A DNA stretch of 64,000 nucleotides, taken from contig CAWACR010000009.1 in the NCBI GenBank assembly GCA_963780675.1, forward strand, positions 62,001-126,000, in the 5' to 3' direction. The translations under genes were made by a program, and so were the position numbers. Positions 33,922-42,151 of this stretch are shown here, piece by piece (within the stretch, counting starts at the first letter, position 1; every line of letters starts with the position of its first letter). The stretch comes from JAHECE01 sp963780675. Lineage in GTDB: Bacteria; Actinomycetota; Actinomycetes; Actinomycetales; JAHECE01. Under the pieces are notes generated by a model that saw only the letters and a program-made list of their open reading frames with translations, was not told where the DNA came from and searched no databases.

Positions 33922-35697
33922 CTACCGGCCCACGGATTCCAGGTCGTGGCCGGTGACCGCGGACGCGGCCGCCCGCACGGTGGGGAACCGGTCCTCGCGT
34001 GGTAGCACGTCATCGTGTCCGGTCTTGCTGAGCTGCTCCTCGAACGTCGCCCGTGACCGGGCCAGGACGAAGCGGATGCCCTTGCCCTTCAGCTCGGACA
34101 CGAGGGTGGCGAGAGCCTGGGCGCCGGAGGTGTCCAGGTCGGTGACGGACTCGGCGTCGAAGATCAGGGTCGTGACCGGGTAGGGCGCACCCCGCAGGGC
34201 GTCGCGCACGCGGCTGCGGAAGTACCGGCTGTTGGCGAAGAACAGCCGGTCGTCCAGGCGGTAGATCACCACCCCGGGGAACACGACGGCGTCGCGGTGC
34301 CGTTCGACGTCGACGAACCGGCGAGCCGCCGGGCTCCAGCCCAGGACCGCGTCGCGTGGTTGGGCGCTGCGGCGGACGACGTCGAGGATCGACAGGAGCA
34401 CCGCCAGGATGAGCGAGGGCAGCAGCCCGATCGTGAGCATGCCGAGCACCGTGACCACGGCGACGGTCAGCTCGCCCCGCGACCCGCGGGCGAAGGCTCG
34501 CCACGCGCCGACGTCCATCAGCCCGAGGGCGGCGTAGATGATCACCGCCCCGAGCGTGGCCTTGGGCAGAAGAGCAAGGGCCCCGGTCAGGTAGAGGAGC
34601 ACCAGCGCGACTCCGGCCGCCTGGATGAGCCCCACCATCTGGGTGCGTCCGCCGAGCCGGATGTTCACGGCGCTGCGCGAGCCGCTGGATCCGAGCGGGA
34701 ACGACTGGGAGACCCCCGCAGCCACGTTGATGCCCGCCAGCGCCGTGAGCTCCTGGTTGGTGTCGACGGCAGGGGCATCCGGCTGCGCCAGGCTGCGCGC
34801 GGTGAGGATCGCGTCGGAGAAGCCGACCAGGGCGATGCCGACCGCCGACGGGAGGAGGACGGCGATGTCCACCAGCGACACCGACGGCCATGCCAACGTC
34901 GGAAGGCCGGGCGGGATCTCGCCGACCAGCACCACGCCACGGTCACCGAGGTCCCACAGCGCCGAGGCGCCGATCGCCACCACCGTCACCAGCAGCAGCA
35001 TGGGGAACTTGGGCACGAAGTGGCCACCGACCAGCAGCGCGGTGAGGCTCAGCACACCGATCAGCAGCGTCAGTCCGTGGGTTCCGCCCACGAGGTTGGC
35101 GGCGAACGAGACGTACTCCTGCAACGCGGTGTCCCCGTCGACGGCGACCCCGGTGAAGTCGTCGAGCTGTCCCGACATAAGCGTCAGAGCCAGCCCGGTA
35201 AGGAAGCCCAGAAGCACCGCAGCCGAGAAGTAGTTCGAGATCCAGCCCAGGCGCAGCAGCCGAGCCACGAGGAACACCGCACCCACGAGCAGCGCCAGCA
35301 TCGCGGCCAGCGCCGGGTAGTCGGCCGGGTCCGAGGAGACGGACGCCAGGGCAGGCGCCACCAGCAGCGCCGACGTCGCCGTCGGTCCCGTCATCAGCGA
35401 CCGGGACGAACCCAGCGCGGCGTAGGCGACGAGCGGCAACAGCAGCCCGTACAGGCCCGCGACGACCGGTAGGCCTGCCGTCTGCGCGTAGGCCATCCCT
35501 TGGGGAACCGCGAGCGCAGCCAGCGCCACCCCCGCGAGCACGTCGACGCGGAGGAATGACCACGAGTAGCCGCGCATCGACGCGACGAGGGGCACGAAGC
35601 GCCACCGTGACGTCGCGGGCGCCTTCGGCCGGAACGGCTCCGGTTGTCCCCCGTACTCGTCGGCGGCGTGGGGGCGGTCGTCGTCGGACTGGCTCAT
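33922..35697 (-). CDS. SulP family anion transporter with STAS domain
   Basis: 591 residues; the ATG at 35697 overlaps the TGA of the upstream membrane gene (ATGA). The membrane domain has GVALAALAVPQGMAYAQTAG, LYGLLLPLVAYAALGSSRSL, TGPTATSALLVAPAL and QSFPLGSSGSRSAVNIRLGG, all SulP hallmarks. A C-terminal STAS domain (VVIYRLDDRLFFANSRYFRS; TLIFDAESVTDLDTSGAQAL) has the conserved DTSG loop. It likely exports or imports sulfate or bicarbonate with Na+ or H+. Translationally coupled to the small membrane protein at 35694-36383 and convergent with another SulP. Confidence 0.92.
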   Translation of the reverse strand: MSQSDDDRPHAADEYGGQPEPFRPKAPATSRWRFVPLVASMRGYSWSFLRVDVLAGVALAALAVPQGMAYAQTAGLPVVAGLYGLLLPLVAYAALGSSRSLMTGPTATSALLVAPALASVSSDPADYPALAAMLALLVGAVFLVARLLRLGWISNYFSAAVLLGFLTGLALTLMSGQLDDFTGVAVDGDTALQEYVSFAANLVGGTHGLTLLIGVLSLTALLVGGHFVPKFPMLLLVTVVAIGASALWDLGDRGVVLVGEIPPGLPTLAWPSVSLVDIAVLLPSAVGIALVGFSDAILTARSLAQPDAPAVDTNQELTALAGINVAAGVSQSFPLGSSGSRSAVNIRLGGRTQMVGLIQAAGVALVLLYLTGALALLPKATLGAVIIYAALGLMDVGAWRAFARGSRGELTVAVVTVLGMLTIGLLPSLILAVLLSILDVVRRSAQPRDAVLGWSPAARRFVDVERHRDAVVFPGVVIYRLDDRLFFANSRYFRSRVRDALRGAPYPVTTLIFDAESVTDLDTSGAQALATLVSELKGKGIRFVLARSRATFEEQLSKTGHDDVLPREDRFPTVRAAASAVTGHDLESVGR

Positions 35698-36383
35698 GGG
35701 GCCGGCCTCTCGTGGTGCTCCGAGGGGACGACCGGTGTGCGATCGGGGGGCGGGGTCACGAGTATCACGACGCTGAGCAGCAGCACCCAGGCGGGGAATG
35801 CCAGCGCGACCCACCGGTTCGCGCCTCCGGTGACGAGCAGGAGGACGCCGACGGCGAAGCCGAGCAGGACGACCCACCGGGGGACCGCGCGGGTCTTCAT
35901 CGCGACGGAGCTGACCGAGAGGGTGAACACGGCGGCCATCCGCATCGCGTAGATCGAGATCAGGGCCTCGGTCATGTTGTATCCGAAGGACCAGACCGCG
36001 GGGTCGGCCTGCTCCTCGGCGAACATGGTGAGCATGCTCGTCTGCGTGACGGCGCCCTGGAACAGCGTGGCGAGGAACAGCAGCCCGCTGCCGAGGAAGA
36101 CCGTGGAGAAGAGCCGGTCCTCGACCTGGCCGAGCTGGTCGCGCACCACGCCGATGAACCACAGGAACGCGATCCCGGCGAACGGCACGATCTGCAGGCT
36201 CAGGGCGATGAGGCTGCGCCGGTCGGAGTCGGAGGCCAGGGTCTGGTAGTCCGCCTCGCCCGTCGCGAGTCGCATCGTCACGATCGCGGTGATAAGGAGA
36301 ATCGCAAAGAGGACTCCCGCGACGGCCGCGGAACGTCGGCCCCGCAACCGCGGGGCGATCAGAACGGGAGTGGTGCTGCTCAT
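35694..36383 (-). CDS. Membrane protein coupled to SulP
   Basis: 229 residues from ATG 36383. Six or so hydrophobic helices: AAVAGVLFAILLITAIVTMR, SLQIVPFAGIAFLWFIGVVR, LFSTVFLGSGLLFLATLFQG, MRMAAVFTLSVSSVAMKT and VVLLGFAVGVLLLVTGGA. Unknown function. Its last four bases overlap the SulP start (ATGA), a sign of coupled translation and probably a joint role as an accessory or regulatory subunit, which is inference. Confidence 0.75.
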   Translation of the reverse strand: MSSTTPVLIAPRLRGRRSAAVAGVLFAILLITAIVTMRLATGEADYQTLASDSDRRSLIALSLQIVPFAGIAFLWFIGVVRDQLGQVEDRLFSTVFLGSGLLFLATLFQGAVTQTSMLTMFAEEQADPAVWSFGYNMTEALISIYAMRMAAVFTLSVSSVAMKTRAVPRWVVLLGFAVGVLLLVTGGANRWVALAFPAWVLLLSVVILVTPPPDRTPVVPSEHHERPAP

Positions 36384-36636
36384 GGTGTTCGTCCCTTCAG
36401 CCGTGGTCGTCGGCGCCTCGCGACCTCGCGGTCACAGCCTCCCGCCTGACGAGGCCCGTCGTCGGGCGATTCGTTCCCCCTGTGCCGGATGCCACACCAC
36501 CGGCGATGAGAAGCCAGCCGTAGGCCCGCCGGGGCGGGCGTGTGCCGAGCGCCGCCCTCAGGGAAGTCCGCACCGTTAGCCCGGTGCCTTCCGCCGCACC
36601 GGTGACCTCGAGCCGCGGCGGACGTAGTCTCGACCC

Positions 36637-36942
36637 ATGTGCCGCAACATCACGACACTCCGAGGGCTCGAGCCCGCCGCCACGCCCGAGGAGATCGAGG
36701 CCGCTGCGCGGCAGTACGTCCGCAAGGTGACCGGCGTCCACTCGCTCACCGACGCCACCCGTGAGCCCTTCGAGACGGCGGTGGCGGAGGTAGCGGCGAT
36801 CACCACTCGCCTCCTCGGCGAGTTGCCCGCCCGTCGGCAGCCACCGACGACCGTCCCCCCACTCCGCCGCCCCGAGGTCCGGGCTCGCCTCGCGGCCGCG
36901 GAGCACGAGCACACGCACGAGCACGCCCGCACCCCGGGCTGA
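36637..36942 (+). CDS. DUF2277 family protein
   Basis: 101 residues from ATG 36637. MCRNITTLRGLEPAATPEEI and EAAARQYVRKVTGVHSL are the diagnostic start of DUF2277, a small conserved actinobacterial/proteobacterial family of unknown role. A histidine/glutamate-rich C-terminal tail (EHEHTHEHARTPG) is extra and could bind metal. It converges on xylB. Confidence 0.85.
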   Translation: MCRNITTLRGLEPAATPEEIEAAARQYVRKVTGVHSLTDATREPFETAVAEVAAITTRLLGELPARRQPPTTVPPLRRPEVRARLAAAEHEHTHEHARTPG

Positions 36943-36974
36943 GGCGACGGGCCCCGCTGGGGCCGACCGCCGGG

Positions 36975-38402
36975 TCAGGTCCTCGCGACCGTGAGTTCGC
37001 GGGCCTCTGCGTAGCGATCCCGGATCGCCGGCACGGCCGCGCCGTCGTACGTCTCGGAGCCCGACGTCGTCCAACCGGGCGGCTCCCCGCCGCCGGTGAG
37101 CACCCAGGCGGCCTGGCGCGCGGCGCCGTCGGCGACGTACTCCCCCGCCGCGGGAACGGTGACGGGATGGCCGAGCACGGCGGGGGCGATCGCTCGGACG
37201 GCCGCGGACCGGGCACCCCCGCCGATGAGGAGGACCCGCTCCACCGGCACGCCGAGGGCGGTCAGCGCGTCGAGGCCGTCCGCGAGCGCGCAGAGCATCC
37301 CCTCGACGGCGGCCCGCGCCAGGTGCGCGGGCGTGGTGCTCGCCAGGGTCAGGCCGTGGAGGGAACCGGTGGCGTCCGGCCGGTTGGGGGTGCGCTCGCC
37401 CTCGAGGTAGGGGACGAGCACGAGGCCGTCGGCGCCCGGCGGGGCGCTCAGCGCCAGCCGGGACAGGCCCTCGTGGTCCACGCCCAGGAGCCTGGCCGCG
37501 GCGTCGAGCACCCGGGAGGCGTTGAGCGTGCAGGCGAGCGGGAGGAAGGCGCCGGTCGCGTCGGCGAACCCGGAGACCAGGCCGGAGGCGTCCGCCGTGG
37601 GCGCGGCGGCGACGGCGGAGACGACGCCGGAGGTCCCGATGGAGATGGCGACGTCGCCCGGGCGCATGCCCAGGCCGAGGGCGGCGCCGGCGTTGTCGCC
37701 CGCCCCTGGACCCAGCACCACACCTGACGCCACGCCGACGCCCTGACCGGCGGCCTCGGCGGGTCCGAGCACCCGGGGCAGCGTCACGTCGGCGCGTCCG
37801 AGCGCCAGGGCGAGGAGGTCGGGCCGGTAGGTCCCCGCCGCCGGCGACCAGTAGCCGGTCCCGGAGGCGTCGGACCGGTCCGTGGTGAGCGCCTCCAGGC
37901 CGGGTGCTCCGGCGAGGCGCCAGGTGAGCCAGTCGTGCGGGAGGGCGAGGGCGGCCACCCGCGCCGCGTTCGCGGGCTCGCGCTCGGCGAGCCAGCGCAC
38001 CTTGGTCACGGTGTAGGAGGCGACGGGTACGCTGCCGGTCGCCTCGGCCCAGGCGCGGGCGCCCGCCGCCCGATCGCCGCCGCCGAGTTCGGCGACGAGG
38101 TCGTCGGCGGCCTGCGCCGACCGGGTGTCGTTCCACAGAAGAGCGGGGCGGACGACGGCGCCCGCCTCGTCGAGGGCGACCATCCCGTGCTGCTGGCCCG
38201 CGACCGCGAGCGCGGCGACGTCCTCCAGGCCTCCCGCCGCGGACATGGCCGCGCCGAGGGCGTCCCACCACGCGACCGGGTCGACCTCGGTGCCGTCGGG
38301 GTGCCGGGCCGAGCCGGACCGCACGAGCGCACCGGACTCGGCGTCGCGGACGACGACCTTGCAGGACTGGGTGGAGGAGTCGATCCCGGCGACGAGCGCC
38401 AT
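36975..38402 (-). CDS. xylB: Xylulokinase
   Basis: 475 residues from ATG 38402. The FGGY kinase fold is intact: VAGIDSSTQSCKVVVRDAES at the start, AVAGQQHGMVALDEAG, LLWNDTRSAQAADDLV, the catalytic Asp in GAGDNAGAALGLGMRP, ISIGTSGVVSAVAA (phosphate loop) and VLLIGGGARSAAVRAI with PVTVPAAGEYVADGAARQA (C-terminal signature). It phosphorylates D-xylulose to xylulose-5-phosphate. Downstream of xylA on the same strand, with a 131-bp gap rich in CACCC repeats. No frameshifts, in contrast to xylA. Confidence 0.92.
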   Translation of the reverse strand: MALVAGIDSSTQSCKVVVRDAESGALVRSGSARHPDGTEVDPVAWWDALGAAMSAAGGLEDVAALAVAGQQHGMVALDEAGAVVRPALLWNDTRSAQAADDLVAELGGGDRAAGARAWAEATGSVPVASYTVTKVRWLAEREPANAARVAALALPHDWLTWRLAGAPGLEALTTDRSDASGTGYWSPAAGTYRPDLLALALGRADVTLPRVLGPAEAAGQGVGVASGVVLGPGAGDNAGAALGLGMRPGDVAISIGTSGVVSAVAAAPTADASGLVSGFADATGAFLPLACTLNASRVLDAAARLLGVDHEGLSRLALSAPPGADGLVLVPYLEGERTPNRPDATGSLHGLTLASTTPAHLARAAVEGMLCALADGLDALTALGVPVERVLLIGGGARSAAVRAIAPAVLGHPVTVPAAGEYVADGAARQAAWVLTGGGEPPGWTTSGSETYDGAAVPAIRDRYAEARELTVART

Positions 38403-38533
38403 CGGTCGTGTCCCTTCGGATCGCAGCGGGGAGGGCAGGGGCCGTGTGAAGGTGCGGGTGGATGCGGTGGGCAGCGCGAGCGGGGGTGGTGCGGGGCGAC
38501 CCCGTGGGGCAGTTGCGGTCGCCCCGCACCCGT

Positions 38534-39724
38534 TCAGCGGGCTCCGAGGGCGTGCTCGAGGGCGAGCTGGTTGAGGCGGACGAAGTGGTAGCCGCGGGCG
38601 GCGACGCCGTCGACGTCCAGGTCCTCGTACGCGCTGGGGTCGGCGAGCAGGTCGGCGAGGGTCTCGCCCCGGCGCCAGGGTGGGCTGGGCCAGCTCGTAC
38701 ACGCCGGACGCCTCGAGCGCCTCCTGGACCTCGGGGTCGGCGCGGAACGCGAGCGCCCGCTCCTTGAGCAGGAGGTAGGTGGCCATGTTCGCCGCGGCCG
38801 ACTCCCAGACGCCCGCGACGTCCTCGGTGCGCGAGGGCTTGTAGTCGAAGTGCCGGGGGCCGTCGTAGCGCGGGCCACCGCTGGGGAAGCCGTTCTCCAG
38901 CAGGTCGACCGTGGCGAACGCGGAGAACAGGTCGCCGTGCCCGAACACGAGGTCCTGGTCGTACTTGATCGAGCGCTGGCCGTTGAGGTCGATGTGGAAC
39001 AGCTTCTCCGCCCACAGCGCCTGGGCGATGCCGGTGGTGTAGTTCAGGCCCGGCCATCTGCTCGTGACCGACCTCGGGGTTGAGGCCGACGATGTCGCCG
39101 TGCTCCAGCTGGGCGATGAAGCCGAGCGCGTGCCCGACGGTCGGCAGCAGGATGTCGCCGCGGGGCTCGTTCGGCTTGGGCTCGATGCGCGATCCGCAGG
39201 TCGTAGCCCTTCTCCTTGATGTACCCGGCGACGGTGTCGATGCCCTCGGCGTACCGGTCGTGCGCCGCGTTGAGGTCCTTCGCGCTGTCGTACTCCGCGC
39301 CCTCGCGGCCGCCCCACATGACGAACGTGTCGGCGCCGAGCTCGGCGGCGAGGTCGACGTTGCGGATCACCTTGCGCAGCCCGTAGCGGCGCACGCGACG
39401 GTCGTTCGAGGTGAACGCGCCGTCCTTGAAGATCGGGTGGCTGAACGTGTTGGTGGTGACCATCTCCACGGTGATGCCGGTCTCGGCGAGCGCCGCCCTG
39501 AACCGCGCGAGGATCCGGTCCCGGGTGGCGGCGTCGGAGCCGAACGGGACGACGTCGTCGTCGTGGAACGTCACGTGCGCGGCACCCAGCTCGGCGAGGC
39601 GGTGGACCGACTCCACCGGGTCCAGGTCGGCCCGCGTCGCGTCCCCGAACTGGTCACGCGCGGACCAGCCGACGGTCCACAGACCGAACGAGAACCTGTC
39701 CTCGGGGGTGGGCGTGCGGACCAT
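38534..39724 (-). CDS. xylA: Xylose isomerase, three single-base insertions
   Basis: Repaired length 395 residues. MVRTPTPEDRFSFGLWTVGW, HVTFHDDDVVPFGSDAATRD (catalytic His), FVMWGGREGAEYDS, LRIAIEPKPNEPRGDI (metal ligand), VGLNPEVGHEQMAGLNYTTG and YHFVRLNQLALEHALGAR all match actinobacterial class I xylose isomerase. Extra bases occur near 39190, 39051 and 38684; each can be removed to restore the canonical sequence, and the total is then exactly divisible by three. It isomerises D-xylose to D-xylulose. Divergent from xylR, with the operator at 39750 between them. The insertions look like consensus errors. Confidence 0.88.
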
Positions 39725-39749
39725 CAGAGTCTCCTTCGACGAGGTTTGT

Positions 39750-39763
39750 TGTTTCGCAAAACA
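39750..39763. promoter_or_regulatory. XylR operator candidate
   Basis: TGTTT-CGCA-AAACA is a palindrome with 5-bp arms in the 68-bp xylA-xylR divergent region, embedded in an AT-rich tract that contrasts with its surroundings. ROK-family XylR proteins bind TTTGTTT/AAACAAA-type palindromes, so a shared operator for both genes is likely. Confidence 0.65.
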
Positions 39764-39792
39764 TAACCCCTCGAGCCCGGTAGGGTCAAGGG

Positions 39793-41067
39793 GTGGCACC
39801 GTCGGATCGCACACCGCGTCGCACACCACGTCTGGGAGCGCAGCAGGCCACGCTTCGCGAGCACAACCTCGCCCTCGTGGCTCACGCGGTGGCCGCGGCC
39901 TCGACACCGCCCTCGCGTGCGGACATCGCCGGGGCCACCGGGCTCACCCGTGCCACGGTGTCCCGTCTCGTCGACGCCCTCATCGAGGCCGGGATCGTGG
40001 CCGAGCTCGACCCGACGCACTCGCAGCGCGCCGGCCGCCCCGCCGTCCCCCTGGTCCCGGCCGGCGGCACGCTCGTCGCGATCGGCCTCGAGGTCAACGT
40101 CGACTACATCGGCGGCCTGGTCGTCGACCTCACCGGGCAGGTGCTCGACGACCGCGTGGTGCTGGGAGACCATCGCGACTCGGATCCCGCCCTCGTGCTG
40201 GGACGGCTCGGGGAACTGGGTCGGGATCTCGCGGTCGCCGCAGCCGCTCGCGGAGTCCGGGTGGTCGGCGCGGGCCTCGCCCTCCCCGGCCTCGTGGACT
40301 CGGCCTACGACATCCTTCGCCTCGCGCCCAACCTCGGCTGGCGGGACGTCTCGCCACGGGCCCTGCTCGACGTCGGCGGGTGGCTCTCCGCGGTCGACGG
40401 GCTCGGGCTCGTGGTCGGCAACGAGGCGAACCTCGCGGCCGTGGCCGAGGCCGCGCTCATGACGGGCGTCGCCCGGGACGATCGGACGTTCCTGTACGTC
40501 TCCGGAGAGATCGGCGTCGGCGCGGCGATCGTCCTGCGGGGCGAGGTGCTGCGCGGCGTTCACGGCTGGGGCGGGGAGATCGGCCACGTGCTCGTCGACC
40601 CGGACGGGCCCCGGTGCAGGTGTGGCGCCGTCGGGTGCCTCGAGGTGTACGCAGGGACGTCCGCGATCCTGCGGTCCGCGGGACTCGACCCGTGGCCCGG
40701 ACCGGCCGGCGCACCGGCGCTCGCCGATCTGCGCCGCGCGGCTGAGGCGGGCGGGACGAGGGCGTTGGCCGCGATCGGCGGGGCCGCTCGCGCCCTCGGC
40801 TCCGCCCTCGGCGACGCGGTCAACCTGCTCGACATCACCACCATCGTGCTCGGCAACAGGTACGCGGCTCTCGCGCACCTCCTCACCCCGGGCCTGGCCG
40901 AGACCCTCACCTCCCGCGCGCTGTCGGCTCCCTGGGCCACCCCGGACATCCGCCCCGCCGCAGCCGGGGAGCTGGCCGCCATGACCGGCGCCGCCCGACG
41001 GGTGCTCGACGCCGTCCTGGCCGACCCGAGCGCATGGCTCGACGGTCCCGCGCACAGCGCGGGCTGA
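39793..41067 (+). CDS. xylR: ROK-family xylose repressor
   Basis: 424 residues, GTG start 39793. An N-terminal winged helix (ADIAGATGLTRATVSRLVDA, then LIEAGIVAELD) precedes a ROK sugar-kinase-like domain with VDLTGQVLDDRVV, LVVGNEANLAAVAEA, GWGGEIGHVLVDPDGPRCRC (start of the zinc motif) and GAVGCLEVYAG (end of the zinc motif). No strong Shine-Dalgarno site is seen, and a leaderless or weakly initiated start is possible. It diverges from xylA; by analogy with XylR it represses xylAB until xylose binds. Frame intact. Confidence 0.88.
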   Translation: MAPSDRTPRRTPRLGAQQATLREHNLALVAHAVAAASTPPSRADIAGATGLTRATVSRLVDALIEAGIVAELDPTHSQRAGRPAVPLVPAGGTLVAIGLEVNVDYIGGLVVDLTGQVLDDRVVLGDHRDSDPALVLGRLGELGRDLAVAAAARGVRVVGAGLALPGLVDSAYDILRLAPNLGWRDVSPRALLDVGGWLSAVDGLGLVVGNEANLAAVAEAALMTGVARDDRTFLYVSGEIGVGAAIVLRGEVLRGVHGWGGEIGHVLVDPDGPRCRCGAVGCLEVYAGTSAILRSAGLDPWPGPAGAPALADLRRAAEAGGTRALAAIGGAARALGSALGDAVNLLDITTIVLGNRYAALAHLLTPGLAETLTSRALSAPWATPDIRPAAAGELAAMTGAARRVLDAVLADPSAWLDGPAHSAG

Positions 41068-41149
41068 CCGGATCCCCACCCACGCAACGGCGTCCCTGGT
41101 CAACGCGTAGGTCCCGTCGCGTGAAGGGTTGCCCAGCAGGCCCCCATCC

Positions 41150-41163
41150 GCTAACTTATACGT
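41150..41163. promoter_or_regulatory. 14-bp motif GCTAACTTATACGT in the ROK-kinase promoter
   Basis: Identical 14-bp sequence to that at 56201-56214 upstream of the FGGY kinase, but in the opposite orientation relative to its gene. The core ACTTATACGT is a near palindrome (AC-N-TATA-N-GT). It lies 58 bp before the ROK-kinase ATG. Confidence 0.65.
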
Positions 41164-41220
41164 ACCACTGATCCGTATCACCAACGCTACCGGGGCAGCA
41201 GCCCGCCAACGGAGGTCGAC

Positions 41221-42120
41221 ATGCGCTACCTCACCTTCGACATCGGCGGGACCGGCATCAAGCACGCCCTGCTCGACGACGACTACCGGATGTCGGAGAA
41301 GGGGTCGTTCCCCACGGCGGGCGTGAGGTCGTCGGCAGAGTTCATCGAAGCCCTCGGGCGCGTCCACGACCGCCACGCCGGCGAGGTCGCCGGGATCGCG
41401 ATCAGCACGTGCGGCGAACTCGATCCCGCCACCGGGCACATGTTCAGCGGCGGCTCGCTGCAGTTCAACGCCGGGACGAACCTGATCGACCTGGTCCGCG
41501 CTCGGTGCGGCACATCTGTCACGGTGGAGAACGACGCGAACTGCGCGCTTCTCGCCGAGGTCCACGACGGAGCGCTCGCCGGGTGCACCAACGCCGTCGT
41601 CCTCACGATCGGCACGGGCGTCGGAGGCGCCCTCCTTCTCAACGGGCGGATCTACCACGGATCGCACTTCCACGCCGGCAACGCGAGCTTCACCCTCCCT
41701 TCCCTCGACGAGGAGTACGCCCCGGGACGCCTCTTCGCGTTCACCAACGGCGTGCGCGGGCTCACCGACCCGGTCGCCCTGCGCAAGGGCGTGGACCCGA
41801 CCGCCCTCGACGGGCGCGCGGTCTTCGCTCTCGTCGAGGCAGGGGACGCCGACGCCGCGGCCGCCCTGGACGAGTTCTGCGCGCGCCTCGCCCGGTTCAT
41901 CTACAACACCCAGGTGATGCTCGACGTCGAGGTCGTGGCCCTGGGGGGCGGCATCAGCGCGCGGCCGCACTTCATCGACACCGTCGCGGCCAAGGTCGAC
42001 GAGCTGTTCGACGCCTCGATCATCCCCCTGCCCCGCCCGCGGGTGCGATCTTGTGCGTACTTCAACGACGCCAACCTCGTCGGCGCGCTCTACCACCACC
42101 TGAACGCCGGCACCGACTGA
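41221..42120 (+). CDS. ROK-family sugar kinase
   Basis: 299 residues from ATG 41221 after GGAGG. MRYLTFDIGGTGIKHALLDD is the ATP/phosphate loop; VTVENDANCALLAEVHDGAL (catalytic Asp) and VVLTIGTGVGGALLLNGRIY follow. No N-terminal HTH, and the zinc-binding CxCGxxGC motif is absent, placing it with the BglK/beta-glucoside-kinase-like branch of ROK kinases rather than glucokinase. Substrate cannot be told from sequence. It shares a promoter motif with the FGGY kinase 15 kb away, suggesting a role in the same sugar pathway. Convergent with the GH78 gene. Confidence 0.82.
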   Translation: MRYLTFDIGGTGIKHALLDDDYRMSEKGSFPTAGVRSSAEFIEALGRVHDRHAGEVAGIAISTCGELDPATGHMFSGGSLQFNAGTNLIDLVRARCGTSVTVENDANCALLAEVHDGALAGCTNAVVLTIGTGVGGALLLNGRIYHGSHFHAGNASFTLPSLDEEYAPGRLFAFTNGVRGLTDPVALRKGVDPTALDGRAVFALVEAGDADAAAALDEFCARLARFIYNTQVMLDVEVVALGGGISARPHFIDTVAAKVDELFDASIIPLPRPRVRSCAYFNDANLVGALYHHLNAGTD

Positions 42121-42151
42121 CGCCGTCCGGCGCCGACTCCGCCCGGACCGC

